Positions 26,139 through 34,711 of a DNA stretch of 54,800 nucleotides are shown here, in pieces. How positions within the stretch are numbered: the first letter of the stretch is position 1; every line of letters starts with the position of its first letter. The notes under the pieces were generated by a model. That model made no database searches. It saw only the letters and a list, made by a program, of their open reading frames with translations, and was not told the origin of the DNA. The stretch is from positions 1 through 54,800 of the forward strand of contig WOZK01000011.1 in NCBI GenBank assembly GCA_011620275.1, written 5' to 3'. This stretch comes from Candidatus Omnitrophota bacterium (GTDB lineage: Bacteria > Omnitrophota > Gorgyraeia > Gygaellales > Profunditerraquicolaceae). The position numbers were made by a program, and so were the translations under genes.

Positions 26139-27095
26139 ATGGGACGGCGGTTAAATATCCCGTTTTTGCTTTTACTTCTCGCGGCCGCGGTAGCCGCGGG
26201 TATTGCCCTGGGGCCGGTTCATTTGTCTCCGGCGGAATTGTTCTCTCCGAGGAACCGTGCGATCCTGAATATGCGCGTTCTGCGCGTCCTGACCGCGGTG
26301 CTTGCCGGAGGAGGTTTGGCGGTTTCCGGCGTCGCGCTGCAGGCCATACTGCGCAATCCGCTGGCCGAACCGTATCTGTTGGGGACCTCGAGCGGGGCGG
26401 GGCTGGCAGCCGTTATCGCGCTGGTCTGCGGCGCGGCGCGGCTGTATCTGCCCTTGTTCGCCTTCGGCGGGGCGGTGGCGAGCATCGTTATCGTTTACCT
26501 GCTGGCCTGCGGAGCCGGCAGGATGCAGGAGAAATCGCTGATACTTTCCGGCGTGATCGTTTCCGTGGCCTTTTCCGCGGTGATCGTTTTTCTGGTTTCC
26601 CTCTCCGGCGAGAAAGTCCTGCACGAGATGACCTGGTGGCTCTGGGGTAGCCTGCAGGTCTACGACCCCAAACTCATCGTCCTAGTGTCACTGCCGGTGA
26701 TTATAGGGATCGCGGTGATCTATTTTTTCTCCCAGGACCTGAATGCCTTGAGCATTGGAGAAGAGGAATCTATGCACCTCGGCATCAACGCAGACAGGAT
26801 AAAGAAGTTCCTGATACTGGTCAGCGCCTTTATTACCGCCGGGCTGGTTTGCGTCTGCGGTATCATTGGATTCGTGGGATTGATCGTGCCGCATATGATG
26901 CGCCTGCTGGCCGGACCAGACCACAGGCGGCTTATTCCGCTTACCTGTATTGCTGCAGCGATATTCATGGTGGTTTGCGATATTGTTTCGCGCACGCTTT
27001 TTCCTCCGCTTGAAATTCCTGCGGGAGTGATTACCGCGATAATAGGAGCCCCGGTGTTTATCATATTGCTTAAAAGCAAACGGAGGGCTTTATGA
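26139..27095 (+). CDS. btuC: Cobalamin ABC transporter permease BtuC
   Basis: A 318-residue FecCD-family permease with about ten membrane helices. Family segments are LRVLTAVLAGGGLAVSGVALQAILRNPLAEPYLLGTSSGAGL and, near the end, GIIGFVGLIVPHMMRLLAGPDHRRLIP, which includes the loop that docks on the ATPase. It starts immediately after the btuF stop and overlaps btuD by four bases. It takes B12 or corrinoids across the inner membrane. Confidence 0.93.
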   Translation: MGRRLNIPFLLLLLAAAVAAGIALGPVHLSPAELFSPRNRAILNMRVLRVLTAVLAGGGLAVSGVALQAILRNPLAEPYLLGTSSGAGLAAVIALVCGAARLYLPLFAFGGAVASIVIVYLLACGAGRMQEKSLILSGVIVSVAFSAVIVFLVSLSGEKVLHEMTWWLWGSLQVYDPKLIVLVSLPVIIGIAVIYFFSQDLNALSIGEEESMHLGINADRIKKFLILVSAFITAGLVCVCGIIGFVGLIVPHMMRLLAGPDHRRLIPLTCIAAAIFMVVCDIVSRTLFPPLEIPAGVITAIIGAPVFIILLKSKRRAL

Positions 27096-27880
27096 CGCCG
27101 GTTTTGGAGATAGAAGGATTGAGTGGCGGCTACTGTGGCGCGGACGTGCTCAAAGACGTCAATCTGAAGGTGGAGGCAGGCGGTTTTCTCGGCCTGATCG
27201 GCCCGAACGGTTCAGGTAAGACAACGCTGCTGCGTTTCTGCACCCGCGTGCTCGCTCCCCGCAAAGGCGTCGTGCGTTTCCATGGCAGGGATATACGAGG
27301 GATAGGCTTGAAAGAATTATGCAGGGAGACGGCGTTCGTTTCGCGCGACCTGCCGGGCGGATTTTCTTTTACCGTGATGGAGATGGTTTTGATGGGCAGG
27401 ATCCCGCATCTGGCGAGGCTGCAAAGGGAAAGCAGGCGCGACATCGGCATAGCCGAGAAAGCGTTGGAACTTACCGGTACTTTGGAATTCAGGGATAAAT
27501 ACATAGATGAACTGAGCGCGGGAGAGCGTCAAAGAGTGATGATCGCAATGGCGCTGGCGCAGGAGCCGCGACTCTTGTTTCTCGATGAGCCGACCTCTCA
27601 CCTTGACATAGGCCACCAGGTGCAGATTATGGACCTGCTCAAGCGTCTTAACCGCGCAAGCGGGCTTAGCGTGGTGATGGTTATGCACGACCTGAATCTT
27701 GCCGGGACTTATTGTGAACGTCTGGCCTTGATGGATAACGGGAGGGTTTTCAGGGAAGGGACGCCGCAGGAAGTGCTTACTTTCCGGAACATCGAGGCGG
27801 TATATAAAACCATAGTGCTTGTGGACGCAGCAGCCGCCGGCGGCAAGCCGCATATAATACTTGTCCCTGGAGAGAAGTAA
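27092..27880 (+). CDS. btuD: Cobalamin ABC transporter ATPase BtuD
   Basis: A 262-residue ABC ATPase of the iron-siderophore/B12 subgroup. Walker A GPNGSGKTT is at about residues 36-44. The signature is LSAGERQRVMIAMALAQ, Walker B is LLFLDEPTSHLD, and the H-loop is VMHDLNLA. Overlaps with btuC (ATGA) and with the cobC-like gene (one base) indicate one translationally coupled operon. Full length. Confidence 0.93.
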   Translation: MTPVLEIEGLSGGYCGADVLKDVNLKVEAGGFLGLIGPNGSGKTTLLRFCTRVLAPRKGVVRFHGRDIRGIGLKELCRETAFVSRDLPGGFSFTVMEMVLMGRIPHLARLQRESRRDIGIAEKALELTGTLEFRDKYIDELSAGERQRVMIAMALAQEPRLLFLDEPTSHLDIGHQVQIMDLLKRLNRASGLSVVMVMHDLNLAGTYCERLALMDNGRVFREGTPQEVLTFRNIEAVYKTIVLVDAAAAGGKPHIILVPGEK

Positions 27881-28494
27881 TGCCGACGAGGATATTCTTG
27901 ATACGTCACGGAGTAACCGAATGCAACAAACGCAGGAGATACTGCGGTTGCAGGGATGTTCCATTGAGCCGACAGGGTAAATTGCAGGCCGGGCGTCTTG
28001 GAGAGCGCTTTAAGGATACCGTGTTTGATGAGATTTATTCCAGCGACAGGAAACGCGCTATGGAGACGGCGCGCATTGCCTTTGGCGGCCGGCTGGTAAA
28101 GAGGCTCAAAGGGCTGCGTGAGATAAATTTCGGGATATTCGAGGGATTGACGCACCGGCAGATACTCAGGAGATATCCCGAAGTTTATGCCCGCTGGCTT
28201 TCGGATCCTTTCGGCTGCCGTATACCGCGCGGAGAGAGACTCGCGGATTTCGGCGCCAGGGTGGTTGCGGCGGTGGAGTTTATCGCTTCTCGCCATCAAG
28301 GGGAATATGTCGCAGTGGTCTGTCACGGGGGGGTTATCAGTATGGTGGTTTCGGCTTTGCGCAAGCGGAAAGACTTCTGGGGCTATATTCCCGATTCCAC
28401 CGGAGTCACAGTCCTGGAATACAAGAATGGAAAGGGGAAACTGAAGCTTTTCAATTGCACGAAACATTTGGAATTCCGGGGACACGATACTTAA
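27880..28494 (+). CDS. cobC: Histidine phosphatase, CobC-like (alpha-ribazole phosphatase)
   Basis: A 204-residue phosphoglycerate-mutase-superfamily phosphatase. The catalytic histidine motif is RHGVTECN (residues 8-15); the second conserved His is in VVCHGGVI. Next to btuFCD and cobUTS it most likely removes the phosphate of alpha-ribazole phosphate, though the family has many substrates. Oddly, its last codons (FRGHDT and stop) are read from the terminal sequence of repeat copy 3, so insertion of the repeat appears to have replaced the native C-terminus. The enzyme core is complete. Confidence 0.82.
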   Translation: MPTRIFLIRHGVTECNKRRRYCGCRDVPLSRQGKLQAGRLGERFKDTVFDEIYSSDRKRAMETARIAFGGRLVKRLKGLREINFGIFEGLTHRQILRRYPEVYARWLSDPFGCRIPRGERLADFGARVVAAVEFIASRHQGEYVAVVCHGGVISMVVSALRKRKDFWGYIPDSTGVTVLEYKNGKGKLKLFNCTKHLEFRGHDT

Positions 28495-28706
28495 TTAAGC
28501 CGGCTTACCTGTCGGAATAGCACTCTGCCTTCAAGGAGAGGCAGGTGTTCACTCGTGTGAAAATGCGGCGCAGACTTGTCCTTAGTTTATCTAAGGGGTA
28601 ATTACTCGGTAACGGCTACGGTTACCAACAGCTCCCAACCAATCTTTCCTTGATGGGGAGGATGAAGGGGGAGTGCGCTGTTTAGTAAGTTTTTTAGACA
28701 GCGCAC
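28474..28706 (-). repeat. Dispersed modular repeat, copy 3
   Basis: Same orientation as copy 2. After TTCCGGGGACACGATACTTA comes a central module (from AAGCCGGCTTACC to CTAAGGG, ending 28597) that copies 1 and 2 lack. Then come the shared TTACTCGGTAACGGC and GATGGGGAGG segments and the terminal hairpin GTGCGCTGT/ACAGCGCAC (28673-28706). Bases 28474-28597 match 31314-31437 in reverse complement with one difference in 124. It supplies the stop of the cobC-like gene and ends 34 bases before cobU. Confidence 0.85.
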
Positions 28707-28740
28707 ATCCTACGGACGATTACTATAGAAGGATTTTATT

Positions 28741-29283
28741 ATGGGGAAGATTACTCTGGTTTTAGGCGGGGCCAGGAGCGGTAAGAGCACTTTCGCCCGG
28801 GTTTTGGCAGGCAGGCATAAAAAGGTCGCCTTCATCGCCACCGCCGAAGGCCGGGACGCGGAAATGCGCAGGCGTATTTTTGCGCATAAAAGGGAGAGGC
28901 CGTTAGGGTGGAAAACCTTTGAGGAACCGCGCGACATCCGGCGCGCCTTGAATGAAGCCGGCGCGGCGAATGACTGCGTAATAGTGGATTGCCTGACCCT
29001 GCTGGTCTCCAACCTTTTGCTGGCAAAGAAGAGCGAAACGGATATCTGCGGCGCCGTTTCTAAGGCGCTGACAGCCGCTAAAAAAGGAAAGTTCCGGACG
29101 ATTCTGGTTTCCAATGAAGTGGGGCTGGGTCTGGTGCCGGCCGGCAGGCTCGGCCGCGCTTTCAGGGATGCGGCCGGGCGCGTCAATCAGCAAGCCGCCT
29201 CAGCCGCAGACGAGGTTTATTTTCTGGTATCAGGGATACCGTTGAAGATCAAACCGGGAGAGCGTGTGCGCGGCACCGATTGA
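28741..29283 (+). CDS. cobU: Adenosylcobinamide kinase / guanylyltransferase CobU
   Basis: A 180-residue CobU/CobP. The P-loop is GGARSGKST (residues 9-17). Other family markers are FIATAEGRDAEMRRRI and the late NEVGLGLVPAGRLGRAFRDAAGRVNQ. It phosphorylates adenosylcobinamide and adds GMP, the activation step of nucleotide-loop assembly. It heads a three-gene group with cobT and cobS between two inverted copies of the repeat. No separate riboswitch is seen before it. Confidence 0.94.
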   Translation: MGKITLVLGGARSGKSTFARVLAGRHKKVAFIATAEGRDAEMRRRIFAHKRERPLGWKTFEEPRDIRRALNEAGAANDCVIVDCLTLLVSNLLLAKKSETDICGAVSKALTAAKKGKFRTILVSNEVGLGLVPAGRLGRAFRDAAGRVNQQAASAADEVYFLVSGIPLKIKPGERVRGTD

Positions 29284-29295
29284 AAGGGAGATTAA

Positions 29296-30357
29296 ATGGA
29301 TCTACTCAAAACTACGATAGCCGGGATAGGATTGCCGGAGGGACAGGCCGCCGCCGTTGCAAGACGCAGGATGGATTCCCTGACTAAACCGCGCGGTAGC
29401 CTGGGGCGTCTGGAGGATCTTGCGGTGCGCCTCTGCGGTATTACCGGCGTGATTGAGCCGCTATTGAAAAACAAGGTTATTTTCACGCTCGCGGCCGACC
29501 ACGGAGTTACCGCGGAAGGAGTAAGCCCTTATCCTAAAGAAGTTACCGCGCAGATGGTTTATAATTTTCTGAACGGCGGCGCTGCCATAAATGTACTGGC
29601 GGCGCATTGCGGGGCGCGGGTGGTGGTGGCCGACTTCGGCGTCTCCGTGGACCTGAAGCCGGGATTAGGGCTGGCGCGGAAAAAGATAAAATACGGTACC
29701 GCCAACATTGCCGAGGGTCCGGCGATGACCCGTGAAGAAGCGCTGCTTTCGGTTTGCCGGGGCATAGAGCTTTTCGATGAGGAGTTCAGGCGGGGGATAG
29801 ACATCGCCGGGACCGGAGAGATGGGGATCGGAAATACCACGGCTTCCAGCGCGATTGCGGCGGTACTTACCGCTTCTGAGGTCGAGAAAGTCACGGGACG
29901 CGGGGCCGGGCTGGATGAGAAAGGCCTGGGCAGGAAAGTGGGTGTGATAAAAAAAGCCATAGCCGTCAACGCCCCCGATCCTGCTGACCCGCTGGACGTG
30001 CTGGCCAAGGTCGGCGGCCTGGAGATAGGCGGGCTGGCCGGGGTCATATTGGCCGCTTCCCGCAGGAGGGTCCCGGTATTGATAGATGGATTCATCTCCG
30101 GAGCCGCGGCTTTATTGGCATTCTCCCTGGAACCGAAGAGCGCCGCCTTCATGGTCGCGGCGCATAATTCAGTGGAAAACGGGCACGCGGTGATATTGAA
30201 GCATATCGGCATAGAGCCCTTACTGGACCTGGGTATGCGTCTGGGGGAGGGGACCGGAGCAGCCCTGGCTATGGGTTTGGCCGACGCCTCTTTAAAGGTG
30301 CTAAAAGAGATGGCTACATTCGGCGGCGCGGGAATCTCGGAGAAGAGCGATGTTTAA
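29296..30357 (+). CDS. cobT: Nicotinate-nucleotide-dimethylbenzimidazole phosphoribosyltransferase CobT
   Basis: A 353-residue CobT that makes alpha-ribazole phosphate. Seen are LTKPRGSLGRLEDLA, FTLAADHGVTAEGVSPYPKEVTAQMV, NFLNGGAAINVLA, GEMGIGNTTASSAI and, near the C-terminus, LGEGTGAALAM containing the catalytic Glu. Full length. It begins 12 bases after cobU with an AAGGGAG ribosome site and overlaps cobS by eight bases. Confidence 0.96.
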   Translation: MDLLKTTIAGIGLPEGQAAAVARRRMDSLTKPRGSLGRLEDLAVRLCGITGVIEPLLKNKVIFTLAADHGVTAEGVSPYPKEVTAQMVYNFLNGGAAINVLAAHCGARVVVADFGVSVDLKPGLGLARKKIKYGTANIAEGPAMTREEALLSVCRGIELFDEEFRRGIDIAGTGEMGIGNTTASSAIAAVLTASEVEKVTGRGAGLDEKGLGRKVGVIKKAIAVNAPDPADPLDVLAKVGGLEIGGLAGVILAASRRRVPVLIDGFISGAAALLAFSLEPKSAAFMVAAHNSVENGHAVILKHIGIEPLLDLGMRLGEGTGAALAMGLADASLKVLKEMATFGGAGISEKSDV

Positions 30358-31102
30358 AGGTGTCATCGGAGCTTTGGGGTTTTTGAGTATGTTCCCTTTC
30401 GGCGGCCGTGCCGCAGAGGAAGGACTGCCGCGTGCCGCCGGTTCTTTTCCTCTTGCCGGTTTCTGCATAGGCGTTTTTCTTTTTCTTCTGGACCGTCTGC
30501 TCCTTTTTCTGGGATTTCCCGCGTTGCTCTCGGCGGCCCTGCTTGTTTGCGCGCTGGCCTTTATTACCGGCGGTATGCACCTGGACGGACTGGCGGATAC
30601 CGCAGACGGTCTCTTCAGCGGTAAAGATAAAGACGGCATACTGGCGGTAATGCGCGATCCGCATACCGGCGCGCTGGGGACTACGGCGGTTGTCTGTGCT
30701 TTGATATTGAAAACGGCTTTGCTGGCGTCATTGAACGGCCATTCCCGTTCGGCAGCTCTGCTGTTTATGTGTGTGTTGAGCCGCTGGTCGGTGGTTCCGG
30801 CCATGGCGTTTTTTCCTTACGCCCGTACCGAAGGCAAGGCCAAAGTATTTATCGCGTCTCTGCGCAGGCGCGCTTTATATTCCGCCTCTTTGCAGGCATT
30901 ACTGTTTTCACTGCTCCTGCGCGGCGCCGAAGGGGTGCTGTTTTACGCCGGCGTGTTCTTGTTTACCTTTTTATCCGGCAAATTTTATCTCAGAAGAATA
31001 GGCGGTATCACCGGGGATACGCTCGGCGCGCAGATCGAGATGAGCGAATTATTCGTTCTGTTCGCCCTGTGCCTGGCGGAAAGTCGGCCGGTATCGGTAT
31101 AA
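30350..31102 (+). CDS. cobS: Adenosylcobinamide-GDP ribazoletransferase CobS
   Basis: A 250-residue integral membrane enzyme that joins AdoCbi-GDP and alpha-ribazole. The active-site aspartate motif is GGMHLDGLADTADGLFSG near residue 77, preceded by FLSMFPFGG and followed by several hydrophobic helices. GGITGDTLGAQIEMSEL near the end is also typical. It completes the lower-ligand pathway; corrin-ring genes are absent, so the cell appears to salvage corrinoids. Confidence 0.94.
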   Translation: MFKGVIGALGFLSMFPFGGRAAEEGLPRAAGSFPLAGFCIGVFLFLLDRLLLFLGFPALLSAALLVCALAFITGGMHLDGLADTADGLFSGKDKDGILAVMRDPHTGALGTTAVVCALILKTALLASLNGHSRSAALLFMCVLSRWSVVPAMAFFPYARTEGKAKVFIASLRRRALYSASLQALLFSLLLRGAEGVLFYAGVFLFTFLSGKFYLRRIGGITGDTLGAQIEMSELFVLFALCLAESRPVSV

Positions 31103-31130
31103 AAACCCGGTTATCGTTTATCGGTATTTG

Positions 31131-31437
31131 ATAATCGAGAACTTTCATCGAATCAAATCTCGATTCTCGATTGCACTGTGCGCTGTATTTAACAGCGCAC
31201 CCACCCCTCCTAAGTCCTCCCCATCAAGGGGAGGAAAGATTGGAGGTGCCCATTCGGGAAGAAAGATAGGTTGAACTCTATTGGTTACCCGAACCGTCAT
31301 CGAGTAATAGTAACCCTTAGATAAACTAAGGACAAGTCTGCGCCGCATTTTCACACGAGTGAACACCTGCCTCTCCTTGAAGGCAGAGTGCTATTCCGAC
31401 AGGTAAGCCGGCTTGATTAAGTATCGTGTCCCCGGAA
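31131..31437 (+). repeat. Dispersed modular repeat, copy 4
   Basis: Same orientation as copy 1 and opposite to copy 3. An outer AATCGAGAA/TTCTCGATT stem (about 31131-31172) is followed by the hairpin GTGCGCTGT/ACAGCGCAC (31178-31200) and the CCTCCCC/GGGGAGG hairpin. GGTTGAACTCTATTGGTTACC comes next, then the central module and GTATCGTGTCCCCGG. The last 124 bases (31314-31437) mirror copy 3 with one mismatch. It lies between cobS and riboswitch 2 and encodes nothing. Confidence 0.85.
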
Positions 31438-31469
31438 CCCAGGAATTCGAATGAGCCCGGTTCGGCTGA

Positions 31470-31605
31470 TGCTGACCGGGATAAACCAAAAGTAATTGAA
31501 AGGCGGAACACCAACTTGGCGAAGGAAGTCCGGGTGCAATCCCCGGCACTGTCCCGCAACGGTAATCCTTTCGAATAGAAAGGTAGTCCGGTCGATCGCC
31601 GGTAA
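31470..31605 (+). promoter_or_regulatory. Cobalamin riboswitch 2 (before btuB)
   Basis: Conserved aptamer elements are GGAAGTCCGGGTGCAATCC, CGGCACTGTCCCGCAACGG and AGTCCGGTCGATCGCCGGT. The outer stem is ACCGG (about 31475) with CCGGT (31599-31603). The ribosome site AGAGGAG (31621-31627) lies only about 20 bases on, and no terminator is present. Control is therefore probably at translation, unlike riboswitch 1. No clear promoter is seen between repeat copy 4 and the aptamer. Confidence 0.88.
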
Positions 31606-31634
31606 CGGAGTATTCCCGAGAGAGGAGAACGACA

Positions 31635-33527
31635 ATGAGGAAGCAGTTACTATTTTTTGCTGTTCTGGCGGTTTTTCTGCAGGCCGGCGCGGTAAGCGCG
31701 CAGGAATACGACCTGGGCAATATCGTGGTCTCCGCCGCCAGGAGCGAGATCTACCAGGCGGAAACCGGCAGTGCCACCACGGTCGTAACCGGAGAACAAA
31801 TACGGAATTCCGGCAAGCTTACCGTGGAAGAAGTGCTGAAGAGCGTTCCGGGAGTATCGGTGGTCGGCAGCGGCGGTTTCGGCGGTACGGTCCAGGTTTA
31901 CCTGCGCGGCGCAAAACCCGGGCATGTCCTGGTAATGATAGACGGTATCGAAGTCAATGATCCGATATCGGTGGACCGTTCCTTCGATTTTGCCAACCTC
32001 ACTACCGACAACATAGAACGTATTGAGGTGGTTCGCGGGCCGCAATCCACTCTTTACGGCTCCGACGCCATGTCCGGCGTGATTAACATCGTGACCAGAA
32101 AAGGGACCCCTGAACCCGAGGCTGCGGTATTTTCGGAGATAGGAGCGCATAATACATTTCGGGAGGGCGGTGAGCTGCGGGGCGTCAAGGGGGCGCTGGA
32201 TTATTCTTTTTACCTCTCCCGTCTCGATTCGGAAGGGATTAATAAAGTGTCCGCCGGGACGGAAGAGGACGGTTACAGGAATACCACTTTTTCCTCCCGC
32301 ATCGGATACAAGGTTCTTGAGGACTCGGAATTGAGCCTGGTTACCCGTTACACGGACGCCAAGGCCGAGATAGACGCCGCAGCTTACGACGATGACCCTA
32401 ATTACATATCATGGTCCAGGGATTACGCCATGAAGGCCGCCTTTGACCATCCTCTGAACTCCTGGTGGAAGCACAACTTGTCTTTTTCCTGGCATTACCT
32501 TGACCGTAAAGACCGCAATGCGAAGGACGAGGCCCACCCTTACGATTATATAAGCGACTGGTATAAGGGGGATAATCAGAAAATCGCATGGCAGCACGAT
32601 CTTACCCTGGCGCCGTGGGATACTCTTATCGCCGGATTCGAATACGAGAAGGAACGCGGCTCATCCTATTACTATTCGGACGGTATATTTGGGCCGTACG
32701 AAAGCAAGCAGGACAGGAAGAGTGTGGAGAACAAGGGCTATTATCTGCAGAACCAGTTTAAGTTTCGCGACAGGCTCTTCGTTACTCCCGGTTTAAGGGT
32801 GGACGACCATCAGATTTTCGGAGCCGAGACCACCTATAAAATATCCGCGGTTTATCACTTTCTCGAGACAGGTACCAGCCTTAAGGCCAATTACGGCACT
32901 GCCTTCAAAGCCCCGTCTTTGTACCAGTTGTACTCCAGTGATGGGGACCCTGCCCTAAACCCGGACAAGAACAAAAGTTATGACTTCGGGTTCGAACAGA
33001 AACTGTTCGCTAACCGTTTATCATTCAGCCTGATGCGTTTTCGCAGTGACTTCAAAGATATGGTAGATTATGACTCTGGAATTGCGAAGTTTGTTAATCT
33101 CGGCAGGGCGCGCAGCGAAGGTTACGAGGTAGGAGCCGGCTATCGCTTCTTCGAGGGATTGTCCGTGAACGCCAATTTCACCTATACCGATACCGAGAAC
33201 AAGGACACCGGCCTGGAACTGCTGCGCAGGCCCAGACATCAGGTCAATCTTGATCTGGACTGGCGTTTTATGCCTATGGCCGACCTCAACCTGGGGATGA
33301 CTTACGTCGGCAGACGCAGGGACGTGGTTTACGACGCCTCTTACAATGAGAACTTTGTCAAGGACAAGGACTATACCGTATTCCGGATAGCCTCTTCTTA
33401 CGAACTGACGCGAAATTTCCGTCTTTTCGCCAGGATAGAGAATCTCTTCGACAAGAAATACGAGGAGATTCCCGGTTATGCGGTGCCGGGCAGGTCGTTT
33501 TACGCCGGTGTAAAGGCATCCTTTTGA
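31635..33527 (+). CDS. btuB: TonB-dependent cobalamin receptor BtuB
   Basis: A 630-residue outer-membrane receptor. The signal peptide ends AVSAQ. The TonB box-like GNIVVSAARS follows, and then the plug domain (ITV-type segments VEEVLKSVPGV, QVYLRGAKPGHVLVMIDGIEVND, RIEVVRGPQSTLYGSDAMSGVINIVTRKG). The rest is a beta-barrel ending in GRSFYAGVKASF with a C-terminal aromatic. Riboswitch 2 upstream supports a corrinoid substrate. With BtuFCD it completes the uptake route. TonB-ExbBD genes are not in the window. Confidence 0.94.
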   Translation: MRKQLLFFAVLAVFLQAGAVSAQEYDLGNIVVSAARSEIYQAETGSATTVVTGEQIRNSGKLTVEEVLKSVPGVSVVGSGGFGGTVQVYLRGAKPGHVLVMIDGIEVNDPISVDRSFDFANLTTDNIERIEVVRGPQSTLYGSDAMSGVINIVTRKGTPEPEAAVFSEIGAHNTFREGGELRGVKGALDYSFYLSRLDSEGINKVSAGTEEDGYRNTTFSSRIGYKVLEDSELSLVTRYTDAKAEIDAAAYDDDPNYISWSRDYAMKAAFDHPLNSWWKHNLSFSWHYLDRKDRNAKDEAHPYDYISDWYKGDNQKIAWQHDLTLAPWDTLIAGFEYEKERGSSYYYSDGIFGPYESKQDRKSVENKGYYLQNQFKFRDRLFVTPGLRVDDHQIFGAETTYKISAVYHFLETGTSLKANYGTAFKAPSLYQLYSSDGDPALNPDKNKSYDFGFEQKLFANRLSFSLMRFRSDFKDMVDYDSGIAKFVNLGRARSEGYEVGAGYRFFEGLSVNANFTYTDTENKDTGLELLRRPRHQVNLDLDWRFMPMADLNLGMTYVGRRRDVVYDASYNENFVKDKDYTVFRIASSYELTRNFRLFARIENLFDKKYEEIPGYAVPGRSFYAGVKASF

Positions 33528-33612
33528 GAAACGCGATGCGCGCAACCGCATACTCGTAATAAACCTTGCAATATATCCGTTGTCTGATAGAATAACACGA
33601 AAGGAGGAAGAT

Positions 33613-33927
33613 ATGAAGAAAACGGGTTTTGCGGTTATGCTTTTTGCTGCAGCGGTGTTCATCGGCGGGTGCGCTACTCCATATCCTTACGGCGCTCTTT
33701 ATACGGAGATTAAGGCTCCGGTAGGCGCGGGCGAGGGCGGAGTGAGCTACTCCAAAGTCGGCACGTCCAAAGCTACCTCTATCCTCGGACTGGTTGCCAC
33801 CGGCGACGCGAGCATCAAGGCCGCCATGGCGAACGGGGACATCAGGACGGTCAAGTACGTCGACTATGATGCCAAGAACGTTCTTGGTATCTACGGTGAA
33901 TATACGACAACTGTGTACGGAGACTAA
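33613..33927 (+). CDS. TRL-like family lipoprotein
   Basis: A 104-residue small lipoprotein. The signal peptide ends in VFIGGC. The mature part shows the TRL-like pattern: PYPYGALYTEIKAP, then GTSKATSILGLVATGDASIKAAMANGDI, then VKYVDYDAKNVLGIYGEYTTTVYG. The function of the family is unknown. ATG 33613 follows AAAGGAGGAAGAT; an in-frame start at 33580 is less likely. A strong terminator follows, so it is the last gene of its transcript. Confidence 0.82.
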   Translation: MKKTGFAVMLFAAAVFIGGCATPYPYGALYTEIKAPVGAGEGGVSYSKVGTSKATSILGLVATGDASIKAAMANGDIRTVKYVDYDAKNVLGIYGEYTTTVYGD

Positions 33928-33945
33928 TTATTATTTGAACGCGAG

Positions 33946-33981
33946 AAAGCCGCTCCGTGTTTTTTACGGAGCGGCTTTTTT
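33946..33981 (+). terminator. Intrinsic terminator after the TRL-like gene
   Basis: A perfect 13-pair stem, AAAGCCGCTCCGT (33946-33958) with ACGGAGCGGCTTT (33966-33978), runs into a T tract. It lies 18 bases after the stop. Confidence 0.88.
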
Positions 33982-34110
33982 GATATAATTCGACGGAGCG
34001 GATAATACAGTCTCCGCTTAGTATGATAATCGTGAGCAAATCTTTCTCCTAATCCCGGGGCCCTTTTGAAGAAACCGGCCTTCCGGAGGCAGGAGCTCCC
34101 CCTAAAAGGC

Positions 34111-34641
34111 ATGGCACATTTCGGCGTGTTAGGCGATATAATGGAAGAAATATACCGTTATGCGTATAAGGACCGGGGATTAGCGGAGCGTATCTCGGCC
34201 GGAGTGGCATATTTGCGCGGACTCGATCAGAGGATATTTGATTCCCGCAGCGAGGGTTACAGGGAGACCGCGTGTATCCGCGAGAAGGATATTTATGCGG
34301 TGCACCAGATTTACCGTCCGAAGCCGCCAGCGCAGGCGAAATTCGAAACGCACCGGCGTTATGTCGATTTACAGTGCGTTTGGTCGGGAAGCGAAGACAT
34401 TTATATACTTCCTCCGTCGGGATTGAATCCGCTGGGGCCTTACAGCAGGAAAGACGACATACGCTTTTACGGCCCTACGCCGGGCGGGGATATACGCGCC
34501 CTTCTGCGTAAGGCATCGCGCCTGCGCATGGAAGCAGGGCGCCTGGCGATATTATTCCCCGTTGACGCGCACGCTCCTTCGGTTTTCTGCGGCACCGGAG
34601 GACTGGTCGCCAAGACCGTGGTAAAGGTCCTCTTTAAGTAA
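34111..34641 (+). CDS. YhcH/YjgK/YiaL family protein
   Basis: A 176-residue cupin-like protein of the YhcH/YjgK/YiaL (DUF386) family, linked elsewhere to sialic-acid and other sugar catabolism. Conserved segments are FETHRRYVDLQCVWSGSEDI (with the His and acidic metal-site residues), then FPVDAHAPSVF and VAKTVVKVLFK. ATG 34111 gives the family-like opening MAHFGVLGDI; TTG 34066 and ATG 34141 are alternatives. No sugar genes are nearby, so its substrate is unclear. Confidence 0.82.
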   Translation: MAHFGVLGDIMEEIYRYAYKDRGLAERISAGVAYLRGLDQRIFDSRSEGYRETACIREKDIYAVHQIYRPKPPAQAKFETHRRYVDLQCVWSGSEDIYILPPSGLNPLGPYSRKDDIRFYGPTPGGDIRALLRKASRLRMEAGRLAILFPVDAHAPSVFCGTGGLVAKTVVKVLFK

Positions 34642-34711
34642 AATTCCCCGGCCGTAGTCGATATTCGGGAAAACGTATATAAAACGGTACCAGGTTCAAG
34701 GCGGTAAGGCT

